DNA of 64,000 nucleotides from Novosphingobium sp. PhB165 (GCF_004341845.1 NZ_SLVB01000006.1:1-64000), one strand, 5' to 3'. Numbered from the stretch's first letter, positions 34,290 to 45,498 are shown. The notes: generated from the sequence alone by a model not told the origin. Numbers and translations: made by a program.

Positions 34290-34933
34290 TGGGGGATCCT
34301 CAGCTGGCCGGGCGTGATTCGCATGCGCGCATTGCCTTCGAGCGTTACGGTACGGTTGTCCAGATCGGCATGCATCGAATTGGCGCTGAAGGTGCCGCTG
34401 GGACCGGCACCGGAAACGCCGCCCGAGGCGACTGCGGTCTTCTGCTTGATGTCGATGTCCACCTGCTTGGTGGTCATGTTGTAGCCGCCGGCGCCGTTGA
34501 AGTTCACCGGGCCGGAGACTTTCATGGTGTCTTCTTCGAAATTGTAGGCCCCGCGCGGTGCAGCGATCGTGGCCGGCCCGTCCTTCATGTTCATCTTCGC
34601 ATTAAGGTCGAGCATTTCGACAACCGGGACATCGGGTGAATGTTGCACGGCGGTGCCCGCCGTGACGAGAAATTCCCGGCCCGCATTATCCTGTCCGCGA
34701 TAGGCGGCATTGGCCACGGCGATGCGCTGGGTGGTCACTGCGACCTTGTTGCGGTCCAGCAGGAAGCTGATCTCGCCGCGCGGCGAGAGCGGCACCAGGA
34801 TCATCACGGCCGCGACGACGCCGATGCCGGTGGGCAGCGCCTTGGCGAGGAAGCCAACCAGGCGATCATGCGAACCGCCGGGCGCGGCGAAGTGCCGGCG
34901 GCGATTGAGGATCTGGATGGCTTCTTCGGACAT
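34286..34933 (-). CDS. lptC: LptC, LPS export system inner-membrane protein
   Basis: Bitopic protein that receives lipopolysaccharide from LptB2FG and hands it to LptA. The 215-aa protein has a cytosolic N-terminus, one membrane helix near 28-48 (T-G-I-G-V-V-A-A-V-M-I-L-V-P-L), and a periplasmic LptC beta-jellyroll with A-A-P-R-G-A-Y and V-S-G-P-V-N-F. It is coupled to lptA by an ATGA overlap and follows the ribonuclease D-like gene by 25 bases. Confidence 0.9.
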   Translation of the reverse strand: MSEEAIQILNRRRHFAAPGGSHDRLVGFLAKALPTGIGVVAAVMILVPLSPRGEISFLLDRNKVAVTTQRIAVANAAYRGQDNAGREFLVTAGTAVQHSPDVPVVEMLDLNAKMNMKDGPATIAAPRGAYNFEEDTMKVSGPVNFNGAGGYNMTTKQVDIDIKQKTAVASGGVSGAGPSGTFSANSMHADLDNRTVTLEGNARMRITPGQLRIPQ

Positions 34934-34958
34934 GCGCGCGTGCTCTCCGGCTTAAAGG

Positions 34959-35582
34959 TCAGGCGGCTTCGTGGCTGAAGATGTCGTGATCGGGCCACCC
35001 GGCAAGATCGAGCCGCGCGCGGGCGGGCAGGAAGTCGAAGCAGGCCTGCGCGATTTCGGTGCGGTTCTCCCGCGCAAGACGCACGACGAGAATCTCGTGC
35101 ATGGCGTGGAGATAGCGCACGTCCGACGCGGCATAGTCCTTCTGCGCGTCGGTCAGTTCGGCCGCGCCCCAGTCGCTCGACTGCTGCTGCTTGGAGACTT
35201 CCTTGCCCAGCAGTTCGCGCACGAGGTCCTTGAGGCCGTGGCGATCGGTGTAAGTGCGGGTCAGCTTGCTGGCGATCTTGGTACAGAACACCGGCGCGGC
35301 AGTCACGCCGAGGTAGTGCTCGATCGCGGCAAGATCGAATCGCGCGAAGTGATAGAGCTTGAGCCGGGCCGGATCGGCTAGCACCGCTTTCAGATTCGGC
35401 GCGTCAAAGGCGCTGCCCGGCGCAAAGCGGACGAGGTGCTCGTCTCCCTTGCCGTCGGAAATCTGGACCACGCAAAGGCGGTCGCGCGGGGTGATCAAGC
35501 CCATCGTCTCGGTGTCGACGGCAACGGGTCCCGGCGCAAGCACGCCTTCGGGGAGATCTTCTTCGTGGAGATAGACAGCCAT
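34959..35582 (-). CDS. rnd: Ribonuclease D-like 3'-5' exonuclease
   Basis: A DEDD-family exonuclease of 207 aa, only the catalytic domain, lacking the HRDC domains of E. coli RNase D. Motif Exo I is V-D-T-E-T-M-G; Exo II is in Y-H-F-A-R-F-D; Exo III is D-Y-A-A-S-D-V-R-Y-L. Short versions like this are usual in alphaproteobacteria and process RNA 3' ends. The start at 35582 matches the conserved N-terminus M-A-V-Y-L-H. It heads the rnd-lptC-lptA transcript and is divergent from ung with 93 bases between. Confidence 0.88.
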   Translation of the reverse strand: MAVYLHEEDLPEGVLAPGPVAVDTETMGLITPRDRLCVVQISDGKGDEHLVRFAPGSAFDAPNLKAVLADPARLKLYHFARFDLAAIEHYLGVTAAPVFCTKIASKLTRTYTDRHGLKDLVRELLGKEVSKQQQSSDWGAAELTDAQKDYAASDVRYLHAMHEILVVRLARENRTEIAQACFDFLPARARLDLAGWPDHDIFSHEAA

Positions 35583-35675
35583 GGTCCGGAAATGCTTAGG
35601 GACTGGGCCAGGTTTTCGCAATGGTCGGATGCCCTTGCGGGCCCCGATAGCGAACAATTCGGGAGTAGCGCAGCG

Positions 35676-36365
35676 ATGGAAGCAGCAGAAGCCATGCAGG
35701 GCGTGCCCCCATCCTGGCAAGCCGCGCTCACGCCGGTGCTGGAGACGCCCGAGTCGCGGCGGCTGGGCGGCTGGCTGAAAGCCGAGGAAACGGCGGGCAA
35801 AATCATCTATCCCCCGCGCGGATCACGTCTGCGCGCGCTGGAACTGACGCCACTGGACGAAGTGCGCGTGGTGATCCTGGGGCAGGACCCTTATCACGGC
35901 CCGGGTCAGGCGCATGGACTGGCGTTTTCAGTGATGGAGGGCGTGAAAGTGCCGCCCTCGCTGGTGAATATCTACAAGGAACTGGCGACCGACTGCGGCG
36001 TCACGGCGCCGGGCCATGGCAATCTGGAGCATTGGGCGCGGCAGGGCGTGTTGCTGCTCAACAATGCGCTGACGGTCGAAGCCGCGCAGGCCGGTTCGCA
36101 CCAGAATCGTGGCTGGGAGGCGATCACGGATGCGGCGGTGGCGGCCGTTGCCGCCAAGTCGGAACCGTGCGTGTTCCTGCTCTGGGGCAGCCACGCCAAG
36201 AAGAAGGCGATGCGCGTGCCGGGGTTATCCTCCAGCCACCATCTGGTGCTGACAGCCCCGCACCCGAGCCCGCTGTCCGCCTATGCCGGCTTCTTCGGCT
36301 GCCGCCACTTCAGCCGCGCCAATGAATTCCTCGAAGCCCAGGGGCGTGGGCGGATCGACTGGTAA
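35676..36365 (+). CDS. ung: Uracil-DNA glycosylase, family 1
   Basis: Removes uracil from DNA to start base excision repair. From the ATG at 35676 the protein has 229 aa. The water-activating loop is G-Q-D-P-Y-H-G (Asp71), the uracil-stacking site L-L-L-L-N follows, and the DNA-intercalation loop is A-P-H-P-S-P-L-S-A-Y. Open frame upstream continues but would run into rnd. It is the only repair gene in the area. Confidence 0.95.
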   Translation: MEAAEAMQGVPPSWQAALTPVLETPESRRLGGWLKAEETAGKIIYPPRGSRLRALELTPLDEVRVVILGQDPYHGPGQAHGLAFSVMEGVKVPPSLVNIYKELATDCGVTAPGHGNLEHWARQGVLLLNNALTVEAAQAGSHQNRGWEAITDAAVAAVAAKSEPCVFLLWGSHAKKKAMRVPGLSSSHHLVLTAPHPSPLSAYAGFFGCRHFSRANEFLEAQGRGRIDW

Positions 36366-36386
36366 ACGCTGATGGGTGGGGGATGG

Positions 36387-36695
36387 TCAGGCGGATAGGC
36401 CGGCGACCGCCTCATCCATCTCGTAATGGTGCATGGAGCCGCCGGTGGTCACATCGCCGAAAGCGGCGCGGAAGCGGCCAAAACTGTCCAGCTTGCGCGC
36501 GGCGATATGCGCATCCATCGAAGTCCAGACGACATTGAAAGTGAAGCGCGAGGGATTTTCCACGCCGCGCCCGAAGCGAATGGACACCACGCCTTCGCAG
36601 GCCGCGAGTTCGGGAACGCCGGTTTCGCGCATGGCCTTGGCGAAGGTATCTTCCGCTCCGGGGCGAACGTCGATTTCGGCGATTTCCAGCAACAT
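36387..36695 (-). CDS. Antibiotic biosynthesis monooxygenase (ABM) domain protein
   Basis: A 102-aa ferredoxin-like-fold protein of the ABM/YgiN type: begins M-L-L-E-I-A-E-I-D-V-R-P-G and ends with the H-Y-E-M-D strand. Members can be cofactor-free quinone monooxygenases, haem-binding proteins or have no known activity. GGGAGAG eight bases before the ATG at 36695 decides the start. Convergent with ung. Confidence 0.78.
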   Translation of the reverse strand: MLLEIAEIDVRPGAEDTFAKAMRETGVPELAACEGVVSIRFGRGVENPSRFTFNVVWTSMDAHIAARKLDSFGRFRAAFGDVTTGGSMHHYEMDEAVAGLSA

Positions 36696-36794
36696 GTTAT
36701 CTCTCCCGTAGTCACGGGGAATTTCGGCCCCGGCGTCGTGGGGGTCAAGCATGGGCCTATCGCCCGGACGGCTTCCTGCGGATCGCAGATACGA

Positions 36795-36822
36795 AAAGGG
36801 CGCCCGGTGAGGGGCGCCCTTT
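36795..36822 (-). terminator. Intrinsic terminator after gltD
   Basis: AAAGGGCGCCC / GGGCGCCCTTT stem of 11 pairs, read on the minus strand into TTTT. It stands 24 bases after the gltD stop. Confidence 0.82.
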
Positions 36823-36845
36823 CCTGATTGCGATGCCGCGTCCGC

Positions 36846-38279
<1,434 letters not shown>

Positions 38280-38295
38280 TTCTATTACCTTCGAA

Positions 38296-41200
38296 TTATT
38301 CTGCGGCCACCGAAGCGGCTTCAAGCCGCTCGGCCTCGAGTTGGCGGAGTGCCTTGGCGTAGTCGCGCGGCATCACCTTGACGAACTTGGAGACGGTCGT
38401 CGCCCAGTCGTCGAGCAGCGCACGGGCCCGCTTGGAGCCGGTGTGCAGGTGGTGCCGTTCGAGCAGTACGCGCAGGCGTTCCGCGTCGTGGCGCAGCATG
38501 TCGCCCATGCCGAGGTCGGTGACGCCATTGGTCCGCTGCTGCGGACGGCCGGCACCGTCTTCCTCGTCGGCTTCGGCCGAGAACTTCACGAGATCGACCA
38601 TGGCGGGATTGCACAGCTTTTCGAACTGGCCGTCCTCGTCATAGACGTAGGCAACGCCGCCCGACATGCCCGCCGCGAAGTTGCGGCCGGTCTTGCCGAG
38701 CACGGTCACCACGCCGCCGGTCATGTATTCGCAGCCATGATCGCCGCAGCCTTCGACCACCGTGACGGCGCCCGAGTTGCGCACCGCGAAGCGTTCGCCG
38801 GCGACGCCGTTGAAGAACGCCTCGCCCGAGATCGCGCCGTAGAGCACGGTGTTGCCGACGATGATGTTCTGCAGCGGATCGCGGTTCACGTGGCCCGGCT
38901 GGCGGACGATCACGCGGCCGCCCGACAGACCCTTGCCGACATAGTCGTTACCGTCGCCGGTCAGGTCGAGCGTGACGCCGTGGGCAAGCCAGGCGCCGAA
39001 GCTCTGGCCGGCAACGCCGGTGAGCTTCACGTTGATCGTGTTGTCCGGCAGGCCGGCATGGCCGTAGCGACGGGCGACTTCGCCCGAAAGCATGGCTCCG
39101 ACGGTGCGGTTGACGTTGATCACCGGCTTTTCGATCCGCACCGGCTCACGCTTCTCCAGCGCGTCGGCGGCGGCTTCGATCAGCACGTTGTCCAGCGCGT
39201 GCTCCAGACCGTGGTCCTGCGTCTGGCTCCAGTTGAGCGACGGGCTGTCGCCCAGCGGCGCCTGATAGAGCACCTTGGACAGGTCGACGCCCTTGGCCTT
39301 CCAGTGGGTGATCGCCTTCTTCATGTCGAGACGGTCGACGCGGCCGACCATCTCCGCGATCGTGCGGAAGCCCAGTTCCGCCATGATCGCGCGCAGCTCT
39401 TCGGCCACGAAGAAGAAGTAGTTGATCACGTGTTCCGGCTGGCCGGTGAAGCGCGCGCGCAGCACCGGGTTCTGGGTGGCAACGCCGACCGGGCAGGTGT
39501 TCAGGTGGCACTTGCGCATCATGATGCAGCCGGCCGCGATCAGCGGGGCGGTGGCGAAGCCGAACTCGTCGGCGCCGAGCAGCGCCGCGATGGCCACGTC
39601 ACGTCCGGTGCGCAGGCCGCCGTCGGCCTGAACCACCACGCGGCTGCGCAGGTTGTTGAGCAGCAGCGTCTGCTGGGTTTCGGCCAGGCCGATTTCCCAA
39701 GGCGAACCCGCGTGCGTCAGCGAGGTCAGCGGCGAAGCGCCGGTGCCGCCTTCGTAGCCCGAGATCGTGATGTGGTCTGCGCGTGCCTTGGAGACACCTG
39801 CAGCCACCGTGCCGACACCTACCTCGGACACCAGCTTCACCGAGACTCGCGACGTGGGGTTCACGTTCTTGAGGTCGTGGATGAGCTGCGCGATGTCCTC
39901 GATCGAGTAGATGTCGTGGTGCGGCGGCGGCGAGATCAGGCCGACGCCCGGCGTCGAGTGACGCGTTGCGCCGATCGTCTTGTCGACCTTGTCGCCGGGC
40001 AGCTGGCCGCCTTCGCCGGGCTTGGCGCCCTGGGCCATCTTGATCTGGATGTCGTCGGCGTTGACGAGGTACTCGGTGGTGACGCCGAAGCGGCCCGAGG
40101 CAACCTGCTTGATCGACGAACGCATCGAATCGCCGTTCGGCAGCGGCTTGAAGCGGCTGGGATCCTCGCCGCCTTCACCGGTGTTCGACTTGCCGCCGAT
40201 GCGGTTCATGGCGAGCGCCAGCGTGGTATGCGCCTCCCACGAAATCGAGCCGTAGCTCATCGCGCCGGTGGCGAAACGCTTGACGATATCGGCCGCCGAT
40301 TCGACCTCTTCGAGCGGCACCGAAGCACCGGGCACGAAGTCCATCAGCCCGCGGATGGTCAGCAGGCGGCTGGACTGGTCGTTGATCGACTGCGCGAACT
40401 CGCGGTACTTTTCGGGCACATTGCCGCGCACCGCGTGCTGGAGCGCGCCGATGTTCTCGGAAGACCAGGCGTGTTCCTCACCGCGCACGCGCGAACCGTA
40501 GATGCCGCCCACGTCGAGCATGTTCGCGTAGATCGGATCGTCGCCATAGGCCGTGGCATGGCGGCGGACGGTCTCTTCCGCGATCTCGGTCAGGCCGGCG
40601 CCTTCGATGGTGGTGGCGGTGCCGGTGAAGTACTTGTCCACGAAGGCGGTCGACAGGCCGACCGCGTCGAAGATCTGCGCGCCGCAGTACGACTGGTAGG
40701 TCGAGATGCCCATCTTGGACATGACCTTACGGATACCCTTGCCGATCGCGTAGATGTAGTTCTTGCGCGCCTTTTCGGCAGCTACCGGCAGGTTCTTGCG
40801 GGCGCGGATTTCCTCGATCGTCTCGAAGGCGACGTAAGGATTGATCGCTTCCGCGCCGAAGCCTGCCAGCACGCAGAAGTGATGCACTTCACGCGCTTCG
40901 CCGGTTTCCACGACAAGACCGGTCTGCATGCGCAGGCCCTGGCGGACGAGGTGGTGGTGGACGGCAGCCGTCGCCAGCAGCGCCGGCATCGGGATGCGGT
41001 CCGGACCCTGTGCACGGTCGGACAGGATCAGGATGTTCTTGTCCGCCAGCACGGCCTCGGTGGCCGCCCAGCACATTTCCTTGATCGCCATCTCCAGACC
41101 GGTGGCGCCGGCAGAGGCGTCCCAGGTCATGTCGATGGTCTCGGTGCGGAAGGCGCCGTCGAGCGCGGCTTCGACCGAGCGGATCTTGGCCAGATCCTCG

Positions 41201-42933
41201 TCGGTGAGGATCGGCTGGCTGACTTCGAGGCGCTTGTGCGAACCGGCGTCATGACCCAGCAGGTTCGGGCGCGGACCGATCATCGAGACGAGGCTCATGA
41301 CCAGTTCCTCGCGGATCGGGTCGATCGGCGGGTTGGTGACCTGCGCGAAGTTCTGCTTGAAGTAGTCGTAGAGCAGGCGCGAACGGTTCGACAGCACCGG
41401 AATCGGCGTGTCGGTGCCCATCGAGCCGAGCGGATCGTCCGCGTCCACGGCCATCGGTTCGAGGAAGCGCGAGGTGTCTTCCTGCGTGTAGCCGAAGGCC
41501 TGCTGGCGATCGAGCAGCGTGCCGGTCGGTTCCGGAAGCTGCGCCAGTTCGGGTTCGATCACGTCGAGGTCGGCGAGGTTGTACTGCGCCATCTCAAGCC
41601 ACTTCTCGTAAGGCTCTTCGCCTGCGAGCTGGTTCTTGATTTCCTCGTCCTCGATGATGCGACCTTCCTCGAAGTCGATCAGCAGCATGCGGCCGGGCTG
41701 GAGGCGCCACTTGCGGACGATGTTGTCTTCCTTGATCGGAAGCACGCCCGATTCCGACGCCATGACGCAGAGATCGTCGTCGGTGACGAGGAAGCGTGCG
41801 GGGCGCAGGCCATTGCGGTCCAGCGTGGCGCCGATCTGGCGGCCATCGGTGAAGGCCACGGCGGCCGGGCCGTCCCACGGTTCCATCAGCGCGGCGTGAT
41901 ACTCGTAGAACGCGCGGCGTTCCGGGGTCATCAGCGGGTTGCCCGCCCACGCCTCGGGGATGAGCATCATCATCGCGTGGCTCAGCGAGTAGCCGCCGGC
42001 CAGCAGCAGTTCCAGCGCGTTGTCGAGGCACGCGGTGTCCGACTGGCCGTGCGGGATCAGCGGCCACATCTTGTCGAGATCGGCGCCCAGCAGCTCCGAT
42101 TCCATGGTGCGGCGGCGGGCGTTCATCCAGTTCACGTTGCCGCGAACCGTGTTGATCTCACCGTTGTGCGCCATGAAGCGGAACGGGTGCGCCAGCTTCC
42201 AGCTCGGGAAAGTGTTGGTCGAGAACCGCTGGTGGACGAGGCCGAGCGCCGAGACGAACTCGGGATTGCGCAGATCGTCGTAGAACGAGCCGACCTGGGT
42301 CGCGAGCAGCAGGCCCTTGTAGACGATCGTGCGGGTCGAGAAGCTGGGCATGTAGAGCTCGGTGAGCCCCGGCATGTTGTGCTTTTCGGCCATTGCCGTC
42401 AGCGGGTTCTGGGTCTGCTTGCGGATCGCCAGGATCTTGCGCTCGAACGCGTCCTGATCGGCGCAGTTCTCACCGCGGCCGACGAAGCACTGGCGGATCA
42501 CCGGCATCGATTCGAGCACGGTCTTGCCAAGGCCGTCGAGAGTCACCGGCACGTCGCGCCAGCCGATCAGCGACTGGCCTTCCTTGGCCACGAACTTTTC
42601 GAAGGTCTGCGTGATCAGGTCACGGCAGGCGGTGTCCTGCGGCAGGAAGCACATGGCAACGGCATAGTCGCCCGGCTGCGGCAGTTCGACGCCGGCGCTC
42701 TTCGCCCAGCTGCGGAACAGTCCATCGGGAAGCTGAGTCAGGATTCCCGCGCCGTCACCCAGCAAGGGGTCGGCGCCCACCGCACCGCGGTGGTCAATAT
42801 TTTTAAGGATTTCCAGTGCCTGGGTAATAATGGCGTGGCTTTTGTTACCTTTGATATGAGCGACAAAGCCCACACCACAAGCATCGTGTTCATTACGCGC
42901 ATCATAAAGGCCCTGGGGCTTAGGAAATCCCAT
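38296..42933 (-). CDS. gltB: Glutamate synthase large subunit
   Basis: Alpha subunit that takes ammonia from glutamine and adds it to 2-oxoglutarate, forming two glutamates in nitrogen assimilation. It has 1545 aa. An 18-residue propeptide precedes Cys19 (C-G-V-G-F), the glutaminase nucleophile exposed after cleavage. The FMN/synthase domain includes G-E-G-G-E-D and the Fe-S cysteines C-H-L-N-T-C-P-V-G-V-A-T-Q. The C-terminal GXGXG helix domain is intact. The start at 42933 is fixed by the propeptide. First gene of gltBD; the PII genes near 54 kb belong to the same nitrogen economy. Confidence 0.97.
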   Translation of the reverse strand: MGFPKPQGLYDARNEHDACGVGFVAHIKGNKSHAIITQALEILKNIDHRGAVGADPLLGDGAGILTQLPDGLFRSWAKSAGVELPQPGDYAVAMCFLPQDTACRDLITQTFEKFVAKEGQSLIGWRDVPVTLDGLGKTVLESMPVIRQCFVGRGENCADQDAFERKILAIRKQTQNPLTAMAEKHNMPGLTELYMPSFSTRTIVYKGLLLATQVGSFYDDLRNPEFVSALGLVHQRFSTNTFPSWKLAHPFRFMAHNGEINTVRGNVNWMNARRRTMESELLGADLDKMWPLIPHGQSDTACLDNALELLLAGGYSLSHAMMMLIPEAWAGNPLMTPERRAFYEYHAALMEPWDGPAAVAFTDGRQIGATLDRNGLRPARFLVTDDDLCVMASESGVLPIKEDNIVRKWRLQPGRMLLIDFEEGRIIEDEEIKNQLAGEEPYEKWLEMAQYNLADLDVIEPELAQLPEPTGTLLDRQQAFGYTQEDTSRFLEPMAVDADDPLGSMGTDTPIPVLSNRSRLLYDYFKQNFAQVTNPPIDPIREELVMSLVSMIGPRPNLLGHDAGSHKRLEVSQPILTDEDLAKIRSVEAALDGAFRTETIDMTWDASAGATGLEMAIKEMCWAATEAVLADKNILILSDRAQGPDRIPMPALLATAAVHHHLVRQGLRMQTGLVVETGEAREVHHFCVLAGFGAEAINPYVAFETIEEIRARKNLPVAAEKARKNYIYAIGKGIRKVMSKMGISTYQSYCGAQIFDAVGLSTAFVDKYFTGTATTIEGAGLTEIAEETVRRHATAYGDDPIYANMLDVGGIYGSRVRGEEHAWSSENIGALQHAVRGNVPEKYREFAQSINDQSSRLLTIRGLMDFVPGASVPLEEVESAADIVKRFATGAMSYGSISWEAHTTLALAMNRIGGKSNTGEGGEDPSRFKPLPNGDSMRSSIKQVASGRFGVTTEYLVNADDIQIKMAQGAKPGEGGQLPGDKVDKTIGATRHSTPGVGLISPPPHHDIYSIEDIAQLIHDLKNVNPTSRVSVKLVSEVGVGTVAAGVSKARADHITISGYEGGTGASPLTSLTHAGSPWEIGLAETQQTLLLNNLRSRVVVQADGGLRTGRDVAIAALLGADEFGFATAPLIAAGCIMMRKCHLNTCPVGVATQNPVLRARFTGQPEHVINYFFFVAEELRAIMAELGFRTIAEMVGRVDRLDMKKAITHWKAKGVDLSKVLYQAPLGDSPSLNWSQTQDHGLEHALDNVLIEAAADALEKREPVRIEKPVINVNRTVGAMLSGEVARRYGHAGLPDNTINVKLTGVAGQSFGAWLAHGVTLDLTGDGNDYVGKGLSGGRVIVRQPGHVNRDPLQNIIVGNTVLYGAISGEAFFNGVAGERFAVRNSGAVTVVEGCGDHGCEYMTGGVVTVLGKTGRNFAAGMSGGVAYVYDEDGQFEKLCNPAMVDLVKFSAEADEEDGAGRPQQRTNGVTDLGMGDMLRHDAERLRVLLERHHLHTGSKRARALLDDWATTVSKFVKVMPRDYAKALRQLEAERLEAASVAAE

Positions 42934-43404
42934 CGATAAAACCCATCCTGTCGTTGTCCGGGGTTCGCACCATGCGCCTCGCTCTGGCGCGCGCGAATCG
43001 CACGCGGCCAAAATCCGCCATGGTGTCCCCTAGCGCCCCCATGACGATTACGGCCTCGATTTGCAACCGCGAAGGCGCAAGTCTGCGAAGATTTAGTGCG
43101 TTGACACGGTAAAAATGGGAATTTTGTTGTCCGTTTCGGATGCGCAGAAGGCGGAAACGGGCGTGCGATGTCGCGCCGATCGCGGGAAATGATCGCCGAG
43201 AAGACTTTTTGGGCGTCGGGCAGGTCTTTGCGCTGCACTGCGATGGCCGTGAATGCGCATGCTTGCCCGGGGTTCGAGGACGAATCCGGCCCCGGATAAC
43301 CCTTCCGTCGCCGGGAAGGGGGCCGCCTTGCGGGTAATGTTCAAAATCGGCAGGGCGCTGTCAGAGCGCCCCGCGTGGGTCGAGGCGAACGGGAATAGGC
43401 CCCG
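42934..43404. other. Gene-free 471-base region upstream of gltB
   Basis: No gene supported. It must contain the gltB promoter (minus strand), but I see no convincing -35/-10 or sigma-54 site. Near its far end are two hairpins: GGGCGCT / AGCGCCC (43353-43371) and CCCTTCC / GGAAGGG (43300-43320). A plus-strand TTGACA at 43101 has no matching -10. Confidence 0.6.
43353..43371 (-). terminator. Possible terminator after the acidic membrane protein gene
   Basis: A seven-pair GC stem with five-base loop, about 34 bases beyond the stop at 43405; TTTT follows some ten bases later on the minus strand. Confidence 0.4.
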
Positions 43405-45465
43405 TCAGGCGGCCCCGCTCATGCGTTGCAGCGTGGCGAGTGCGGCGCGCAGGGCCTTTTCGGTCTCGGCGGGATCGGGGCGGCCGGGGGGATCGAACAG
43501 GCGGGCGCCGGGGAGCTGCGGCGCAGCGAATGCCGTCGCGGCATCATAGGGCGCGGGATCATGGGAGGCAGCGAAGCCATCCTCCACGATGGGTGCCTCG
43601 GAAAGCACGGCGGCCTCGTGTTCATCGAAGCGGGCGAAGGTCGTTCCGTCGTCCGCAAGATCGCCATCCAAAAGGGCGGCGCTTTCGTCTTCAAGGCTGA
43701 TGAGCGCTTCGCGGGGCGCGGCCCGGCGCTGGAGGCTCAGGAGCGAGGAATAGCCTTCATCCAGGACGCCTTCCTCGACCATGTCGGCGCCATCGTCGGC
43801 GAAATCGTCGTCTTCGGCAAGGTTCGCGCAGACTTCGTCCTCTTCGTCGCCGTCGTCGGTCCCGGGGAGGAAGTCGTGGCCGCCGGCGAGGCGGGCCATC
43901 GGGCGGTCGGACGGGTTCTCGTCAGCAGCCCCCTCGGGGGCGGCGGGCATGACGATGTGACGCGGCGGGATATAGCCCGGCACGGCGTCATCCTCGTCGA
44001 AAGCCGTGATGCCAACGGGACGCAGTGCCGCGGGGATCGGTGTGGGCGCGAAGGCCTTGGGCTCGGAAGCCTCGGGTTCGACGACCGCCGGCTCGGGGAC
44101 TTGCGCCGCATTGGCGTGAGCCCAGTGACCGGTGCCGAAGGGGCTTTCCGATTCATCGAGATCGCGCGGGGAAAGGTCCTCGATCGGCTGGACCGGTTCA
44201 TCATCGGCCCCGGCCGCCGCTGCATAGTCGGCGCGCACGCCGTAGGGCGGCGGAGCGAAGGGCGCCGGTGCGAAAGGCGGGGTCGGCGCGAACTGGGCTG
44301 CCGAGGCAAGCGACGCGAAGCGCGGGAGCATGGGCGCCGCAGGGGGCGTCGGGTCCTCGAACGCGGTTTCCGGCTCATCCTGCACGGGAGCCTGCGTGGC
44401 GGGGGAGGGCACGACCGAAAGCGGTGCCGCCTGGACAAGCGCGCGTTTGCGGCGCTGCTCTTCCATGGCCAGCGCGAGGCGCTCCAGCAACTCTACGTGC
44501 GAGAGATCGTCCAGAGGAGCGGCAATGATGCGGTCGGCGCTTGCCGAGACGGGGGCAGGGGCTGCCTCGGCTGCCAGCGGTGCTTCCTCGATGTCGTCCT
44601 GGACGGCGACATCGATCGGGGCGGATTGTTGCGGGGTTTCGGTTTCGTATGCCGAAGGCGCAAACGATTCGCGTGCGCGGGCATAGGCCTCGAAGAGGCT
44701 GGCTGCGGGAGCTTCCGCTTCCGTGTCCTCTTCGTCGTCCTCATCCTGTGCATGTTCGGGATCGGCCCATGCTGCCGGCGAGAACGCATCGGCAAGGTGC
44801 GGAAAGGCCTGGGCTTCTTCCTCGTCCGCGCAGGGCGGCGTGGCTGTCTCGGCGGCGTAAACCGCCAGACGGGATGCAAAATCGTCGTGCTCCTGCGCGG
44901 CGCTTTCGTGTTCGTCAGCCGGATGGGCGATCGCTTCAGGCTCGGCCGGTGCCGCGACGGGGGCGGGCGGCGCATAGTCGTCGAGATCGGAGAGTTGGAG
45001 GATGGCCGTCGCGGCGGTGACCGGTTCGGGTTCCTCGGGCACTTCGACAGGTGCGACGAAGCTGCGGCGACGGCCGGGAAGGCGTGCGGCGGCAGGTGTT
45101 TCCTCGGCGGTTTCCTCGAACGCGCCGGTCAGATCGTGCATCGGCTCACTCTGGGCGGCCTTGGGTGCGGCAAGGCGCCGTCCGAGCACAGCGCCGACAA
45201 GGCCGCCGATTCCGGTCATTCCCAGGGCAACCAGCAGCCGGGCGGTCACGCCAAGCGGCGGTGCGGCCATCGGGATTGCCTTGGCAAGGCCGGTGGCCTC
45301 CACCAGCCGCTCGATTGCGGCCGTGCCCAGCGCCATGCTGCCAAGCCCGCACAGCGCCGCGAACCACAAGGCAACAATCGCCGGGAAAAGCGGATGGCGC
45401 GTGATCGGCTGCATGCCATTTCCGTCCCGCTGCGGGCCGCGTTCCTGTTTCGCCACCTTCTTCAC
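43405..45465 (-). CDS. Large acidic, proline/alanine-rich membrane-anchored protein of unknown function
   Basis: A 686-aa protein not recognised as a named family. Near the N-terminus are two membrane helices (about 27-50 and 72-94) joined by a short loop. The remaining 590 residues are very rich in Glu, Asp, Ala and Pro, with almost no predicted globular pattern, then three short conserved-looking islands: D-L-S-H-V-E-L-L-E-R-L-A-L-A-M-E, a middle D-L-S-P-R-D-L-D, and a C-terminal helix A-E-T-E-K-A-L-R-A-A-L-A-T-L-Q-R-M-S-G. This looks like a disordered cytosolic tether with small binding motifs. The start may be the GTG at 45465 or the ATG at 45414 (GGACGGA upstream). Confidence 0.7.
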   Translation of the reverse strand: MKKVAKQERGPQRDGNGMQPITRHPLFPAIVALWFAALCGLGSMALGTAAIERLVEATGLAKAIPMAAPPLGVTARLLVALGMTGIGGLVGAVLGRRLAAPKAAQSEPMHDLTGAFEETAEETPAAARLPGRRRSFVAPVEVPEEPEPVTAATAILQLSDLDDYAPPAPVAAPAEPEAIAHPADEHESAAQEHDDFASRLAVYAAETATPPCADEEEAQAFPHLADAFSPAAWADPEHAQDEDDEEDTEAEAPAASLFEAYARARESFAPSAYETETPQQSAPIDVAVQDDIEEAPLAAEAAPAPVSASADRIIAAPLDDLSHVELLERLALAMEEQRRKRALVQAAPLSVVPSPATQAPVQDEPETAFEDPTPPAAPMLPRFASLASAAQFAPTPPFAPAPFAPPPYGVRADYAAAAGADDEPVQPIEDLSPRDLDESESPFGTGHWAHANAAQVPEPAVVEPEASEPKAFAPTPIPAALRPVGITAFDEDDAVPGYIPPRHIVMPAAPEGAADENPSDRPMARLAGGHDFLPGTDDGDEEDEVCANLAEDDDFADDGADMVEEGVLDEGYSSLLSLQRRAAPREALISLEDESAALLDGDLADDGTTFARFDEHEAAVLSEAPIVEDGFAASHDPAPYDAATAFAAPQLPGARLFDPPGRPDPAETEKALRAALATLQRMSGAA

Positions 45466-45498
45466 CTCTGCTGATCCCGGTCGAACGCCGCTGCCCGG

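Noticed and set aside
43101..43129. TTGACA in the gap upstream of gltB, considered as a promoter
   Set aside because: It points away from gltB and has no -10 element at the right spacing.
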